Shown: piece after piece, positions 8,375 through 17,866 of the stretch
Layout of the letters: each line of letters opens with the position of its first letter
How positions within the stretch are numbered: position 1 is the first letter of the stretch
Origin: Enterovibrio baiacu
GTDB taxonomy: Bacteria; Pseudomonadota; Gammaproteobacteria; Enterobacterales; Vibrionaceae
Direction: 5' to 3'
NCBI RefSeq assembly: GCF_004120195.1
Contig: NZ_SCHN01000015.1
Span: 1-64,000 of the forward strand
DNA length: 64,000 nucleotides
Made by a program: the position numbers and the translations under genes
The notes under the pieces: model-generated
The model's input: the letters and a program-made list of their open reading frames with translations, nothing else
Databases searched by the model: none
What the model was told of the DNA's origin: nothing

Positions 8375-9558
8375 GAGGCCACCTCCGACGATGCGTCCGC
8401 GGATTGACAATTGGCAGGGCGGGTTGAAAGACGTTTCACTTTAAGCCCAATCAATAACCAAAGCAGACTAAACGACGCCAAAGCAAGCAGGGCAGGCATG
8501 GCTTGTTGCAGTGTCGCGCCGTAGTTGAATTGTCCTATTTGCAGCGTGATGTAGTGGCTGACAGGCAGCATGGCACGCCAACACTGCGCGAAGAAAGGCA
8601 TCTCGCTCGCAGGAAAGCTCACGCCCATGAACGCAAATGCGGGGGCGGTAAAGCCAGCAACCAAGCTCATGGCGCGCACAGCATCCCGTGACGCAACGTA
8701 CAGTAATGCGCCGACGGCCAATCCCGCTAACACCATGAACCATTGCGCGGTGAACAAGATGGTCCAATCGCCGTTCATTGGCCAACCTAATCCCCAGTGC
8801 ATGCCGGTAGCAAAGCCCACACCCAACAACCAAAGGGGGAGTGCCGACCCCAACACTTTCACGGTGAGCTTTTTCGCTACAGCCCCCCGGAAGTAGGTTT
8901 CGAGCCCAATGCGTTTGTCCGTCAGCGCCATAGAAAGCATGCCACTGGCGACAAGGGTGATTTGCCATAGCGCAGGAATAATGGCTGATACCAAGAACTG
9001 CGCGTAGTTGGTGCCAGCATTAAACAGGGGAACGAGCTGAAACCGCAAGGGGACAGATAACCCTGCTGCTTGGGTGGCGACCGTGGTGCCATGAAGCATT
9101 TCGCTTTGCGTGGCAACCAGAGCGGAAAAGGTACTTTGCGCTTGGTTGATCGCCGAATTCACCAGTTTACCGATCAATATGTACTGGCTGTTGTAGAACG
9201 CCGTGACATTGGGGTTTTCACCGCGCTTTGTCGCTTTTTCAAAATCATGGGGGATCACGACGGTGGCATAGGTTTGGGCGCTGTTTAACGAAGCAGATGC
9301 ACTGTCTACGTCGTCAAAGGTGCGGATCGCGAGCGTTGGCGTGGCATCGTAATACCGCACCAATGCGCGGGACAATGCGCTGTTGTCTAAGTCGACAACC
9401 CCAATGGGTAGATCGCGCCCTGTTCCCGAGGAGAAAATCGCCCACACCAGCAAGAACATCACCAATGGCAAACCGCCCAAAAGGGCAGCGAGCCAACGGT
9501 CAGAAGCGATGAGTCGCCACTCTTGCCAAAGTAGGGAAATGAAGGGGGTATTTTTCAT
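8371..9558 (-). CDS. ABC-2 type transporter permease
   Basis: This 395-residue protein is a paralogue of the next gene. It has an N-terminal membrane helix (LAALLGGLPLVMFLLVWAIF), a periplasmic region carrying the DLPIGVVDLDNSALSRALVR element typical of YhgE/ABC-2 permeases, and a C-terminal block of about five helices. It starts 5 bp after the HlyD-like gene and its stop overlaps the next start by 4 bp, so translation is probably coupled. The two permeases may form a heterodimeric channel. The substrate is unknown. Confidence 0.85.
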   Translation of the reverse strand: MKNTPFISLLWQEWRLIASDRWLAALLGGLPLVMFLLVWAIFSSGTGRDLPIGVVDLDNSALSRALVRYYDATPTLAIRTFDDVDSASASLNSAQTYATVVIPHDFEKATKRGENPNVTAFYNSQYILIGKLVNSAINQAQSTFSALVATQSEMLHGTTVATQAAGLSVPLRFQLVPLFNAGTNYAQFLVSAIIPALWQITLVASGMLSMALTDKRIGLETYFRGAVAKKLTVKVLGSALPLWLLGVGFATGMHWGLGWPMNGDWTILFTAQWFMVLAGLAVGALLYVASRDAVRAMSLVAGFTAPAFAFMGVSFPASEMPFFAQCWRAMLPVSHYITLQIGQFNYGATLQQAMPALLALASFSLLWLLIGLKVKRLSTRPANCQSADASSEVAS

Positions 9559-9563
9559 TCCAC

Positions 9564-10556
9564 TTACCCTTGGGTAGCGCTTTCTGTGACGAGCACGCTC
9601 ATGCCTGCGCGCAGTTCGCTGATTGACTCAACAGGGCGCGCTTCTACTTCAAAGGTGCGCATGTCATAGCCTTGTTGGCTGTTGGTCGCGCGCCATGTGG
9701 CGAAATCACCCATTGGGGCCACGTGCGTGACTTCAAAGCGGTAAGCGTTATCCCCCAAGGCTGGAATGCTGGCATCAAATTGCGCACCTTTTTGGAACTG
9801 GTGCAGTTTGTCTTCACGAATGTTGAACACGGCCCATGCGTCGTTCATGTCGATGACCGTGACGACAGGGAAGCCTTGCGGCGCGAGTTCACCCGGGTGC
9901 AGCAGCACTTGGCTCACTTCGCCTTGATACCAACTGTGGATCTTGGTGTCTTGCGTGTACGCTTCCACTTCTGCAACGGCACCTGCCGCCATACGCACTT
10001 TCTCTTGTGCAGCGCGTTTGGTTTCCGTACGTGCCCCTTCTTTGGCCATGTCGTACATTTGGCGAGCGGCGTTTTCTGTGTATTCCGATGCTTTCCATTG
10101 GGTGAAGGCTTCGTCGCGTTTTTGCTCGGCGGTCACGCCTTCACGATACAAAGCATCTACCCGGCGGTAGGTTTTTTCATAAAGCGCAGATGCCGCTTTG
10201 GCTTTTTGCCACTGGTCGCGGGCAGCGTTGATCTCTTGCGAACGTGCGCCACTTTCTGCTTGCTCGGCCATCGCGTCTGCGGCTTGTTCACCTGCTTTCG
10301 CTTGCTCGAGTTTGGCATCAAGCTCTGGGCTGTATAACGTAAAGATCAAGTCGCCTTTATCGACTTGCTGACCCTTGCGCACAAGCACTTCATCAATGCG
10401 CCCTGGCACTTTTGATGACACACTGTATTGCTGCGCTTCGATTTGTCCCTGAAAACGTTCAGGCGCGGGTTGGTAGGCTTGATAGAAGCTGTAACCAACC
10501 CAACTGACTAGCGCGATTGCAGGAATAACGAGAATGGCAGATTTGACTTTAGACAT
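9564..10556 (-). CDS. HlyD-family membrane fusion protein
   Basis: This 330-residue periplasmic adaptor would link the inner-membrane permeases to the TolC-like outer-membrane channel. It has an N-terminal membrane anchor (about 7-26), a biotinyl-lipoyl half-motif (SSKVPGRIDEVLVRKGQQVD, about 47-66), a long coiled coil (about 80-190, rich in A/E/Q/K), then the second lipoyl half and a beta-barrel domain. It resembles the YhiI/EmrA group. Five-base gaps separate it from both neighbours in the operon. Confidence 0.9.
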   Translation of the reverse strand: MSKVKSAILVIPAIALVSWVGYSFYQAYQPAPERFQGQIEAQQYSVSSKVPGRIDEVLVRKGQQVDKGDLIFTLYSPELDAKLEQAKAGEQAADAMAEQAESGARSQEINAARDQWQKAKAASALYEKTYRRVDALYREGVTAEQKRDEAFTQWKASEYTENAARQMYDMAKEGARTETKRAAQEKVRMAAGAVAEVEAYTQDTKIHSWYQGEVSQVLLHPGELAPQGFPVVTVIDMNDAWAVFNIREDKLHQFQKGAQFDASIPALGDNAYRFEVTHVAPMGDFATWRATNSQQGYDMRTFEVEARPVESISELRAGMSVLVTESATQG

Positions 10557-10561
10557 GATGT

Positions 10562-12028
10562 TTATCCCTGTTGCAATGTGTGGAGAGTAAGGGTTGGCGA
10601 CGTTGAAAGTTGCAGTGCGGCAGCTTGGTAGTTGGCGAAATCGTTCATATCACCACTGATTGCAAGAAGGCGAGACAGCGATAAGACGTATTGGTACGCC
10701 GCTGCGAGTTGTTGGGTTTTGATGCTGGCGAGATAAAGCTCGGCATCTACTACATCCAGCGACGTTGATAAACCTTGCGCGAAGGCTTTTTCACGAAGGC
10801 GTAGGTTTTCATCCGCCAGTGAAATGCTGGACGACAAGCCTTGGTATTCTTCGAGCGCTTGCCCTGCTTCACGCCATGTTTTTTCAACCAGCAGCGATAA
10901 ATCTTGTTCGGCTTGAGCGCGAAGGTGGTTCACTTGTAGTGCAGTGCTGTGAGCGGCTTTGAGTTGATCTGAGCGGCCACTGTTGTCAACAAGTGGGATG
11001 CTTACACCTACACCAACAGCCCAATCTGGTGTCAGTTCTGCGGTTAATGAATCGTCTTCGTACAGGTTGTAGTTTCCGTAAAGGAAGACTTGCGGGTAGT
11101 ACTTGCCTTTTTCGAGGTCGACCAGGCCATCAGCTTGTTGGCGCTTTGCATCCAACACTTTTAAACCGGGGTACGTCGCGAGGGTTTTGTTAAGAAACGG
11201 TGACATGGCAGGCACGGCATCTTGGGTAAATAGGCCGTTTGACGGTGTCACAGGCGCGTTGCTTTTCACCAAGGTTTGTAGTGCTGCATGGGCGATATCT
11301 AAATCACGTTGCGCTTTCTTACGTTCCGTTTTTGCTTTGTCGTAAGACACTTCTGCTTGCAGGCGTTCAACGCGGGCTATTTGCCCTTGCGCTTCCATTT
11401 TTTTTGCGTGGTCGAGGTGTTTGGCAAGACCTTGCTCAACCTCTAAGCGTGTTTCTACCACTTGTTCCGCTAACACGGTAGAGAAGTAGACTTTGGCGAG
11501 ATCTTCGAATTTGGCTTGCTGGGCCATTTGCATCAAATAGGTCGCTTCGTCTTTCTGTGCATTGGCAATGTCACCCGCAGCCAGAATGCGACCCCCTGTG
11601 AAAATAGGCCACACTGCGCGAATGGAACTTGTGTATACATCGCGGTCAGCTAAGGTTGTCGTCAACAAGTTATCAAGGTTGCCCAAGCCAGGTGGCAGTA
11701 GTCCCGCAAGGTTGCCAATCGCCTCACCCCCGTTCATATGATGAGCGAGTTGAGAGGGCGACACTTCAACACTCTGATCGAGCCGTGTGTAGTTACCGCC
11801 AATAGAGATGCTCGGTAAGTGGTGCGCAGAAGAGGCATTTGCCATGTGTTCGGCGCGTTGTACATTTGCACGTTCTGCGGCGATTGCATCATTGCGGGTC
11901 AGAACGGCTTGCCATGCTTCGGCAAATGACATGGATTCTGCATGGGCGCTTTGCGATACAAAAGTGACGGGGATAAGCATTGTCACGAGGGCAAGCGCGC
12001 GCAGAGAAAAAGGGATTCTGGCAAACAT
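10562..12028 (-). CDS. TolC-family outer-membrane efflux protein
   Basis: This is the first gene of the export operon, about 488 residues with an OEP-domain repeat. The signal peptide ends in SQSAHA. Two OEP halves follow, each with long helices forming the trimeric periplasmic tunnel. ATG at 12028 is chosen; a GTG four codons upstream (12040) is an alternative and neither has a strong Shine-Dalgarno. Together with the adaptor and permeases it should make a continuous conduit across both membranes. Confidence 0.88.
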   Translation of the reverse strand: MFARIPFSLRALALVTMLIPVTFVSQSAHAESMSFAEAWQAVLTRNDAIAAERANVQRAEHMANASSAHHLPSISIGGNYTRLDQSVEVSPSQLAHHMNGGEAIGNLAGLLPPGLGNLDNLLTTTLADRDVYTSSIRAVWPIFTGGRILAAGDIANAQKDEATYLMQMAQQAKFEDLAKVYFSTVLAEQVVETRLEVEQGLAKHLDHAKKMEAQGQIARVERLQAEVSYDKAKTERKKAQRDLDIAHAALQTLVKSNAPVTPSNGLFTQDAVPAMSPFLNKTLATYPGLKVLDAKRQQADGLVDLEKGKYYPQVFLYGNYNLYEDDSLTAELTPDWAVGVGVSIPLVDNSGRSDQLKAAHSTALQVNHLRAQAEQDLSLLVEKTWREAGQALEEYQGLSSSISLADENLRLREKAFAQGLSTSLDVVDAELYLASIKTQQLAAAYQYVLSLSRLLAISGDMNDFANYQAAALQLSTSPTLTLHTLQQG

Positions 12029-12169
12029 CAAAGTGTCCACATTGGGAGTGATTGAAACAGTTTAGAGCTAATACTCTAAAAACACCAGAAAGTTAACAAT
12101 AAAGTGATGAATTTGCCGACATTCACGCAGGCTAAATGTATCCCCTCTGCGCAACTAACGCCTCAGTGG

Positions 12170-12832
12170 TTATGTATTTTCAACATGGGCACTGCCAGCC
12201 GTATTTTGCATGTTTGTTTGCCAATACAGGTAGAGACCTTTGATGTCTTTTGAACATATCAAAGGCATACATGCTTTGATTGCTTCTTCGGGCCAGTGCC
12301 ACCATGTCATCTCAAGCAGCATGTCGATTTCATCTTGCTCGAAGCGAAAACGAATGTGTTTCGCGGGGTTAGATCCCACAATCTCATAAGGTTTCACATC
12401 TTTGGTTACCACAGCGCGGCTTGCGATGACTGCACCGTCGCCAATGGTCACACCTGCCATGATCATGGCTTCTGTACCTATCCAAACGTCATGACCTACC
12501 ACAGTGTTACCCGCGCGTTTGAACCCATCATGAGCACCTGAAAATGCGTCATTACCCGAATAGAAAAATGGGAAAGTACTGGCCCAATCCAAGCGATGTC
12601 CTTGGTTTCCCGCCATCATAAACACCGCGCCTGAACCAATGGAGCAGTAACTGCCGATGATCAGTTTATCGACATCATCCCTATCTCGCGCGAGGTAGCG
12701 TGCGCAGTCGTCAAAACTGTGCTGGTGGTAGTAGCCTGAATAATAGCTGTGTTTTCCCACGATGATGTTTGGGTTCGTCACTTGCTCTTGCAGGGATTTG
12801 CCCGCAAAAGGGCTTTCAAAATAATTTGCCAC
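12170..12832 (-). CDS. catB: CatB-type chloramphenicol/xenobiotic acetyltransferase
   Basis: This 220-residue hexapeptide-repeat (left-handed beta-helix) acetyltransferase uses acetyl-CoA to acetylate chloramphenicol-like hydroxyls. The expected catalytic histidine is at residue 79 ([10 protein letters not shown]). Hexapeptide turns are seen from about 55 to 165, including [20 protein letters not shown]. The C-terminus has the helical cap and WWHWPEE element of the family. CatB-like genes occur natively in Vibrionaceae, so activity on the drug is plausible but not shown. It is a single-gene unit on the minus strand. Confidence 0.88.
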   Translation of the reverse strand: MANYFESPFAGKSLQEQVTNPNIIVGKHSYYSGYYHQHSFDDCARYLARDRDDVDKLIIGSYCSIGSGAVFMMAGNQGHRLDWASTFPFFYSGNDAFSGAHDGFKRAGNTVVGHDVWIGTEAMIMAGVTIGDGAVIASRAVVTKDVKPYEIVGSNPAKHIRFRFEQDEIDMLLEMTWWHWPEEAIKACMPLICSKDIKGLYLYWQTNMQNTAGSAHVENT

Positions 12833-12901
12833 GATGGTGTGTTCTCTGACGGGGTAGCGCGATGAAGAATGCGTGCGCTGAACTGAAATTCGTCCCTATT
12901 T

Positions 12902-12942
12902 TATACCCAAACAACCATGAGCGGCAGGGGGTGTTTGGGTAT
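12902..12942. repeat. Short inverted repeat with TATACCCAAACA ends
   Basis: ATACCCAAACA at 12903-12913 is inverted at 12932-12942 around an 18-bp spacer. The arms are the same as the outer ends of the 266-bp element at 24140-24405. A single TGTTTGGGTAT also occurs at 53032-53042. It looks like a minimal member or remnant of a dispersed repeat family. Confidence 0.6.
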
Positions 12943-12972
12943 CTATTAACACGTCAGTCATTGAGGCGGCGT

Positions 12973-13854
12973 TTAGCTAACGTTCTTGACTGGTTTGGTG
13001 TAATCCATAAGGGCATTCTCAATGGCGGCAATGGCCATTTTAACGCCGATAGGCACGTTGCCATGAAACGGATGGATGGCATACACGTTCACCCGTGGCA
13101 TCTGAAAATCTGGCAGCATGGGTTTCAGTGTTGGGTTTGCGGCCACAATGAAGTCGGGCAAAATGCCCATGCCATAGCCTGACTCAATCAGCGCCAGCGT
13201 TGTTTGCATCGCGTTCGTTCTGTGTTGCGGCGAAAACGTTAACGACAGCGCTTCATCGGTCAGGGGATTATGGAGTTCATGCACCACGGGACGTGGTTGC
13301 CACTGATGGACAACATAGGGCGCTTCATCCACCGACAAATCATTGCCTACGGCACAACACAGGACATCGCGAAATTCCCCAATGCGGCGCTGTTTGTAGT
13401 TGCTGTGTGCCGAATTACCCGCCCGAATGGCGAGATCGATATTGTTCTCCATCAAATCGAGCTGGCTGTCATCGTTGATCAGATCGAGCTCAACATCGGG
13501 AAATGCTGCAAACGCGTCCAGCAGTGCAGGAACAACCAATGAAGACATCAGTGCATTGGGTGCGGTAAGGGTGAGCTTCCCTTTTGGCACGGTCTGCTGA
13601 ATCTTCATGTCTTCCCATGCTTGTTCCGCCAGCCTGTGCATTTCACAACAGTACTTGTAGAACTGCTCACCGGTTTGAGTCAGTGATTGGCGGCGCGTTG
13701 TTCTTTTGAGCAGGGTGGTTGCCAACTCTGCTTCGAGTTGTTTTAAGGATTGGCTAACGACGGACTTCGAAATATCGAGTTTGTCCGCTGCCTTTGTGAT
13801 GGAGCCTGCTTCGACCACGTTCATGAACAAGGTCATCTTTCTAAGTTTATTCAT
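12973..13854 (-). CDS. LysR-family transcriptional regulator
   Basis: This 293-residue regulator has the N-terminal winged helix-turn-helix (MNKLRKMTLFMNVVEAGSIT, recognition helix near SKSVVSQSLKQLE) and a C-terminal periplasmic-binding-like effector domain. It is transcribed divergently from the SnoaL-like gene starting at 13959 across a 104-bp spacer. Divergent layout suggests it controls that neighbour and itself. The effector is unknown. Confidence 0.9.
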   Translation of the reverse strand: MNKLRKMTLFMNVVEAGSITKAADKLDISKSVVSQSLKQLEAELATTLLKRTTRRQSLTQTGEQFYKYCCEMHRLAEQAWEDMKIQQTVPKGKLTLTAPNALMSSLVVPALLDAFAAFPDVELDLINDDSQLDLMENNIDLAIRAGNSAHSNYKQRRIGEFRDVLCCAVGNDLSVDEAPYVVHQWQPRPVVHELHNPLTDEALSLTFSPQHRTNAMQTTLALIESGYGMGILPDFIVAANPTLKPMLPDFQMPRVNVYAIHPFHGNVPIGVKMAIAAIENALMDYTKPVKNVS

Positions 13855-13958
13855 ATTGTTTTGTATGGGAGAACAATGCGTTTGTTTTACTTTATTTATC
13901 TTATCTAATCATGTTTCTACACTAAGTCCTTTCACATATTTAAGACAAGGCTAAATTA

Positions 13959-14339
13959 ATGAATGGTAAAGAAGCGCTTTCTACCTACGAAGCAGGCATC
14001 AAAGCATGGCAAGATGCGTTCAACAATCAAGACGCAGCGGGCTGTGCAGCGCAATATGCGGATAATACGACGCTCATGATTGCACGTCCTTTTGGCGAGT
14101 TTACTGGGCGTGAAGAAATCCAAGCGTTTTGGCAGCAAATCATGGATCAGGGCTTCGCAGATGTGGATTACACCAATGTGAAGTGGGAACCCGTAGAAGG
14201 TGATGAGGGGTACATCCTCAGTGCGGATTGGACAATGAACAAAGCATTTGGGGTTGTTCACCGCGAACACTGGAAAATTCAAGAAGACGGCAAAGCCCGT
14301 TTGGTATTTGATGAATTTGAAGTGCAAGGCGAGCGTTAA
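13959..14339 (+). CDS. SnoaL/NTF2-like (DUF4440-type) protein
   Basis: This 126-residue protein has the cone-shaped NTF2-like fold pattern. An initial helix (EAGIKAWQDAFNNQDAAGCA) leads to the ADNTTLMIARPFGEFTGREE segment, then four strands. The family includes small enzymes and ligand-binding proteins, often described as ketosteroid-isomerase-like. Catalysis cannot be inferred here. It is divergent from a LysR regulator, its likely controller, and ends in a clear terminator. Confidence 0.8.
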   Translation: MNGKEALSTYEAGIKAWQDAFNNQDAAGCAAQYADNTTLMIARPFGEFTGREEIQAFWQQIMDQGFADVDYTNVKWEPVEGDEGYILSADWTMNKAFGVVHREHWKIQEDGKARLVFDEFEVQGER

Positions 14340-14382
14340 TTCGTACTCTGCCAATATTCAAATACCGCACCCAGATTTTACG

Positions 14383-14411
14383 CGCAGAGGCATTTGTCTC
14401 TGCGTTTTTTT
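14383..14411 (+). terminator. Intrinsic terminator after the SnoaL-like gene
   Basis: CGCAGAG at 14383-14389 pairs with CTCTGCG at 14398-14404, followed by seven T residues. Confidence 0.85.
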
Positions 14412-14434
14412 GTTTCTGTGCTTTGTTGTGTCTT

Positions 14435-15127
14435 CTATGCGGCCTTGAACGACGCGACCTCATTTTCTGAAAGATAACGCCATTTCCCTTCTTCCACATC
14501 AAGCAACACCTCACCAATGCGCTCGCGGTGTAATGAAGTAACGCGGTTCCCTATGGCAGAAAACATGCGCTTAACCTGATGAAATTTACCTTCTGTGATG
14601 GTGAGTATCACTTCTTTCGGCGTAACGATGTAGAGCTCGGCGGGTAAGGTCGGTTTGCTTTCACCTTGTAGCAGAATACCAGCGTGAAAAAGTGCTGCAG
14701 CGTCGTCTCGAATGGGGCGAGAAAGCCCAACACGATAGACTTTTTCACAGTGCTTAGTGGGTGTGGTGATATTGAACGACCAATGCCCATCGTCAGTGAT
14801 CAGCACCAAACCTGTTGTGTCGGCATCTAATCGTCCTGCGATATGCAGTTCTTCCGTGTGCTCGATACGGGTGCCGTTAAATAAAGATGGATAGGCTTCA
14901 TCGACATTCGAGCAAATCGTGCCAGCGGGTTTGTGCATCAGAATATAGCGGAAAGGGCGAGGAGTAAGTGCTGTGCCATTAAGTGTCACTGAGTTGTTTT
15001 CATGAACCTGCGATCTTTCGTCTTTTACGGTTTCGCCGTTAACTGACACTTTGCCGTGTTGAATGCACTGAATGGCGTCAGAGCGGGTCAGTGAGGTGCT
15101 TTTACAAACAAACTTATCAAGGCGCAT
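14435..15127 (-). CDS. rsuA: 16S rRNA pseudouridine synthase RsuA-like
   Basis: This protein should convert U516 of 16S rRNA to pseudouridine. From ATG at 15127 it is 230 residues, the usual RsuA length, and begins MRLDKFVCKSTSLTRSDAIQ, the family's S4-domain start. The catalytic region holds AGRLDADTTGLVLITDDG, with D in RLD the nucleophile. The frame is open upstream to a GTG at 15232, but these extra 35 residues are not S4-like. The Shine-Dalgarno before 15127 is weak, so the start is not certain. Confidence 0.85.
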   Translation of the reverse strand: MRLDKFVCKSTSLTRSDAIQCIQHGKVSVNGETVKDERSQVHENNSVTLNGTALTPRPFRYILMHKPAGTICSNVDEAYPSLFNGTRIEHTEELHIAGRLDADTTGLVLITDDGHWSFNITTPTKHCEKVYRVGLSRPIRDDAAALFHAGILLQGESKPTLPAELYIVTPKEVILTITEGKFHQVKRMFSAIGNRVTSLHRERIGEVLLDVEEGKWRYLSENEVASFKAA

Positions 15128-15365
15128 GAAGAGAACATTTTTCAGTGACAGGAGGTGTCGCATTATCCCGTCATTGCGAGAATTAGCAACAAGCGCTGTG
15201 AGCGCGGTCGTGATGTTACTAAGGTCAATCACATGTTAGTGGCGAAGTGATTTGATTGCCACTGGCTGCATGGTGGGCAGTGACAACCTCCAGTTTTACT
15301 TTTCCATCTGACCTGCATTTTTCCAATCGAAACTTGGCGCATGGCGCTTTCAACGCGCTTCAAAC

Positions 15366-15393
15366 AAAAAAAAGGCCGATTGCTCGGCCTTTT
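15366..15393 (-). terminator. Terminator after the BCCT transporter gene
   Basis: AAAGGCCGA at 15371-15379 pairs with TCGGCCTTT at 15384-15392. On the minus strand it is followed by a T-run (A-run at 15366-15373). It lies just past the stop of the gene at 15416. Confidence 0.85.
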
Positions 15394-15415
15394 CAATGGG
15401 GGAGGTGTTACTGAG

Positions 15416-17338
15416 TTATGCTGGTTTCAAATCGTCTTGGTTTTCTTCTTCCAGACGTTTGCGCTCACGCATCAACTCATTGAATGCCATACGTGCTTGT
15501 TGCGCGGCTTCAGACGCTTGAAGCTTGTGCTCTTTAGCGGCCATAGCTTCGTCAGTCAGACGTTGGATTTCATCCAATTGCTCTTGTGGCGCGTCACCAA
15601 GCTCCATGCCAGATTCGCCTTGTGAAAGGGCGGTGGCGCGAATGTCTTTTTTCAGGTTCCAAATCGCGTTCAGTTTTTCACGCTCTTCTTCTGCTGCGGC
15701 CACTGCTTCGTCTTTCAGGCGTTCGAACTGTGCCATCGCCATGCCTTCTTTTGACCATGGGTCAACATCTGGGAATTCTTCAATGTTGATAACAGGATCG
15801 ACATAACCTTCTTGATGCGACAGGTCGAGGGTCGCTGCTTTCACGCCCGAAATCATCAACATGACCGCGATAACGAGAAGCGGCAAGCCACCCACAATCG
15901 CTGCTGTTTGAAGCGTTGCTAGGCCGCCCATGAACATCAATACCGATGGCATGAATGACAGTGTGAATGCCCAGAACAAACGGTTCCAACGCATTGGATC
16001 TTCGGTCACGTTGTTCTGCACGACAGACGCCAGAATGAACGAGATGGAGTCAAACGTTGTAGCGGTAAAGATGATGCACAATACGGTGAAGACAGCGATC
16101 ACCACGGTGCTCATTGGTAGCTGTTCTAGGATGGCGAAAATCGCACGCGTTGGGCCATCGCTATTCAGAATGCTTACCACATCAAGCTGACCAGACAGTT
16201 GTAGCGACAGACCATAGTTACCCAAGATCATGAAGTACAGTGCACAGCCCAGTGACCCGAAGAAGATAGAGCCTGACACCATTTGCTTGATAGTACGGCC
16301 GCGTGAAATACGCGCAACGAACAAGCCCATGCTTGGTGCAAACACTAGCCACCATGCCCAGTAGAAAATGGTCCAATCTTGTGGGAAGTGGGTGTCTTCA
16401 AACGTGCCGTAACCGCCAAACGGTTCTGCCCATGTTGCCATTACAAAGAAGTTGGACAGCATGCGACCGATGGAATCTAGGCCAGTTTCCAGCATGAACA
16501 GGGTCGGGCCAGCGAACAGTACGAACGCAAGTAGACCAAGTGCACCCCAGAAGTTGATGTTACTCAGTACCTTGATGCCTTCATCCATGCCTTTGTAAGA
16601 CGAGTAGGCAAACAGTGCAGTACACAGCAACAACACGCCGATTTGTGACATGGTTGAAGACGGCACACCGAACAGGTAGCTGATACCTTCGTTGATCAAC
16701 GGTGCAGCAAGACCCAAAGTCGTTGCAGCGCCGCCTAACAAACCAAAGATGAACAGTACATCGACCAACTTGCCCGTTTTACCGTGGCTGCGCGCTTCGC
16801 CAATCACTGGCATCAATGCAGCAGACACTTTCAATACGGGTTGCTTACGTACATAGAAGAAGTATGCAATTGGAATAGCAGGGATCAGGTAGATTGACCA
16901 TGCAATTGGACCCCAGTGGAAAATACCGTAAGTCGCTGCCCAGCGAACGGCTTCTTCACTGCCTGCTTCCAGTTGGAAAGGTGGATTCTGGTAGTAGTAA
17001 GCCCATTCGATGGTACCCCAGTAAAGGATACTTGCACCGATACCGCCACAGAACAGCATGGCAGCCCATGATCCTGTTGCGAATTCAGGCTTTTCGTCAG
17101 CATCGCCAAGTTTGATTTGACCAATATCGCTGAACACGATGTAAGCCATAAAAAAGAAAGCGGCAATACCCAGACCAAGGTAAAGGAAACCGAGTTTGTC
17201 GGTCATAAAGGTTTTCGCGATTGCTATCCACTCTGCGCCCTGTGTAGGCCAAACAAGAAGTGGGATGATCACGGAAAAGAGGAGCCCTAACGCGCCAAAG
17301 AAGGTTGGCTTGTCAATAAGCTGAAAGTGGCGTCCCAT
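15416..17338 (-). CDS. BCCT-family betaine/choline/carnitine transporter
   Basis: This 640-residue secondary transporter of the BCCT family takes up compatible solutes or their precursors with Na+ or H+. About twelve membrane helices span residues 10-500. The family signature is present as DWTIFYWAWWLVFAPSMG, with the aromatic WAWW choline-binding helix. A long charged C-terminal tail (about 520-640, rich in E/K/A/Q) follows, predicted helical, a region that senses osmotic stress in related carriers. It is not linked to the bet/cho operon at 36.6-43.7 kb. The exact substrate cannot be called. Confidence 0.9.
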   Translation of the reverse strand: MGRHFQLIDKPTFFGALGLLFSVIIPLLVWPTQGAEWIAIAKTFMTDKLGFLYLGLGIAAFFFMAYIVFSDIGQIKLGDADEKPEFATGSWAAMLFCGGIGASILYWGTIEWAYYYQNPPFQLEAGSEEAVRWAATYGIFHWGPIAWSIYLIPAIPIAYFFYVRKQPVLKVSAALMPVIGEARSHGKTGKLVDVLFIFGLLGGAATTLGLAAPLINEGISYLFGVPSSTMSQIGVLLLCTALFAYSSYKGMDEGIKVLSNINFWGALGLLAFVLFAGPTLFMLETGLDSIGRMLSNFFVMATWAEPFGGYGTFEDTHFPQDWTIFYWAWWLVFAPSMGLFVARISRGRTIKQMVSGSIFFGSLGCALYFMILGNYGLSLQLSGQLDVVSILNSDGPTRAIFAILEQLPMSTVVIAVFTVLCIIFTATTFDSISFILASVVQNNVTEDPMRWNRLFWAFTLSFMPSVLMFMGGLATLQTAAIVGGLPLLVIAVMLMISGVKAATLDLSHQEGYVDPVINIEEFPDVDPWSKEGMAMAQFERLKDEAVAAAEEEREKLNAIWNLKKDIRATALSQGESGMELGDAPQEQLDEIQRLTDEAMAAKEHKLQASEAAQQARMAFNELMRERKRLEEENQDDLKPA

Positions 17339-17740
17339 CTGTGTATCTCTCCATTGATATGTAAACCATAGGAATTGTGATGTTTATGACGCTAAGCATC
17401 AATTCGCACTGCTTATGTTAATGAGCAAAGATATTCATCGTAATCACGGTGTGAATGTGTTGCGTGAGTGCAGTTGCGACGCGTGAATGTAAATGCTGAT
17501 AACTTTGAACGGAAGAGTTAACGAAAGTGAGTGAATTAATAAGGATTTTTTACGATCTGGATGTGTTTTGTACGCCAGCGTAAATAATTAGATTCAGACG
17601 TTTCGTCGTGTAATGATTATTGTGAAGGGCGTGCTGTTTGCCTAACAAGTGAACAAGAGTTCGATGAATCATTAAACTGAGGAGGCGAATTTGAATGCGG
17701 GAGGCACTGTGATTCTTGTGCGTCGAGGGCTCGTGAGCAC
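17339..17740. other. Intergenic region, no gene seen
   Basis: This A/T-rich stretch lies between the BCCT gene and the ribB terminator and should hold the BCCT promoter. A minus-strand open frame at 17550-17789 has no credible protein features and overlaps the terminator. Nothing else could be supported. Confidence 0.4.
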
Positions 17741-17779
17741 AAAAAAGAGCGCGGTCTTCGTTTCCGAAAACGCGCGCTC
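17741..17779 (-). terminator. Intrinsic terminator of ribB
   Basis: GAGCGCG at 17747-17753 pairs with CGCGCTC at 17773-17779. On the minus strand the stem is followed by a run of six T (A-run at 17741-17746). The octamer tandem array lies between it and the ribB stop. Confidence 0.7.
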
Positions 17780-17793
17780 GATGTTTCACACTG

Positions 17794-17841
17794 TCGTTAG
17801 CTCGTTAGCTCGTTAGCTCGTTAGCTCGTTAGCTCGTTAGC
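17794..17841. repeat. Six tandem copies of an 8-bp unit (TCGTTAGC)
   Basis: TCGTTAGC is repeated six times without change from 17794 to 17841. The array sits 25 bp past the ribB stop codon and before its terminator, so it would be transcribed as part of the ribB 3' untranslated region. Perfect short tandem arrays like this usually vary in copy number between strains by slipped-strand replication. Confidence 0.95.
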
Positions 17842-17866
17842 CGTCGTGTGAATGATCGCCTGAAAA

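Noticed and set aside
8468-8968. 166-residue minus-strand frame overlapping the ABC-2 permease
   Set aside because: It lies in another frame of a well-supported permease gene and has no credible features.
17550-17789. 79-residue minus-strand open frame between BCCT and ribB
   Set aside because: It overlaps the ribB terminator and has random composition.
17794-17841. Short tandem repeats as a possible CRISPR array
   Set aside because: The 8-bp units are directly contiguous with no spacers and there are no cas genes.
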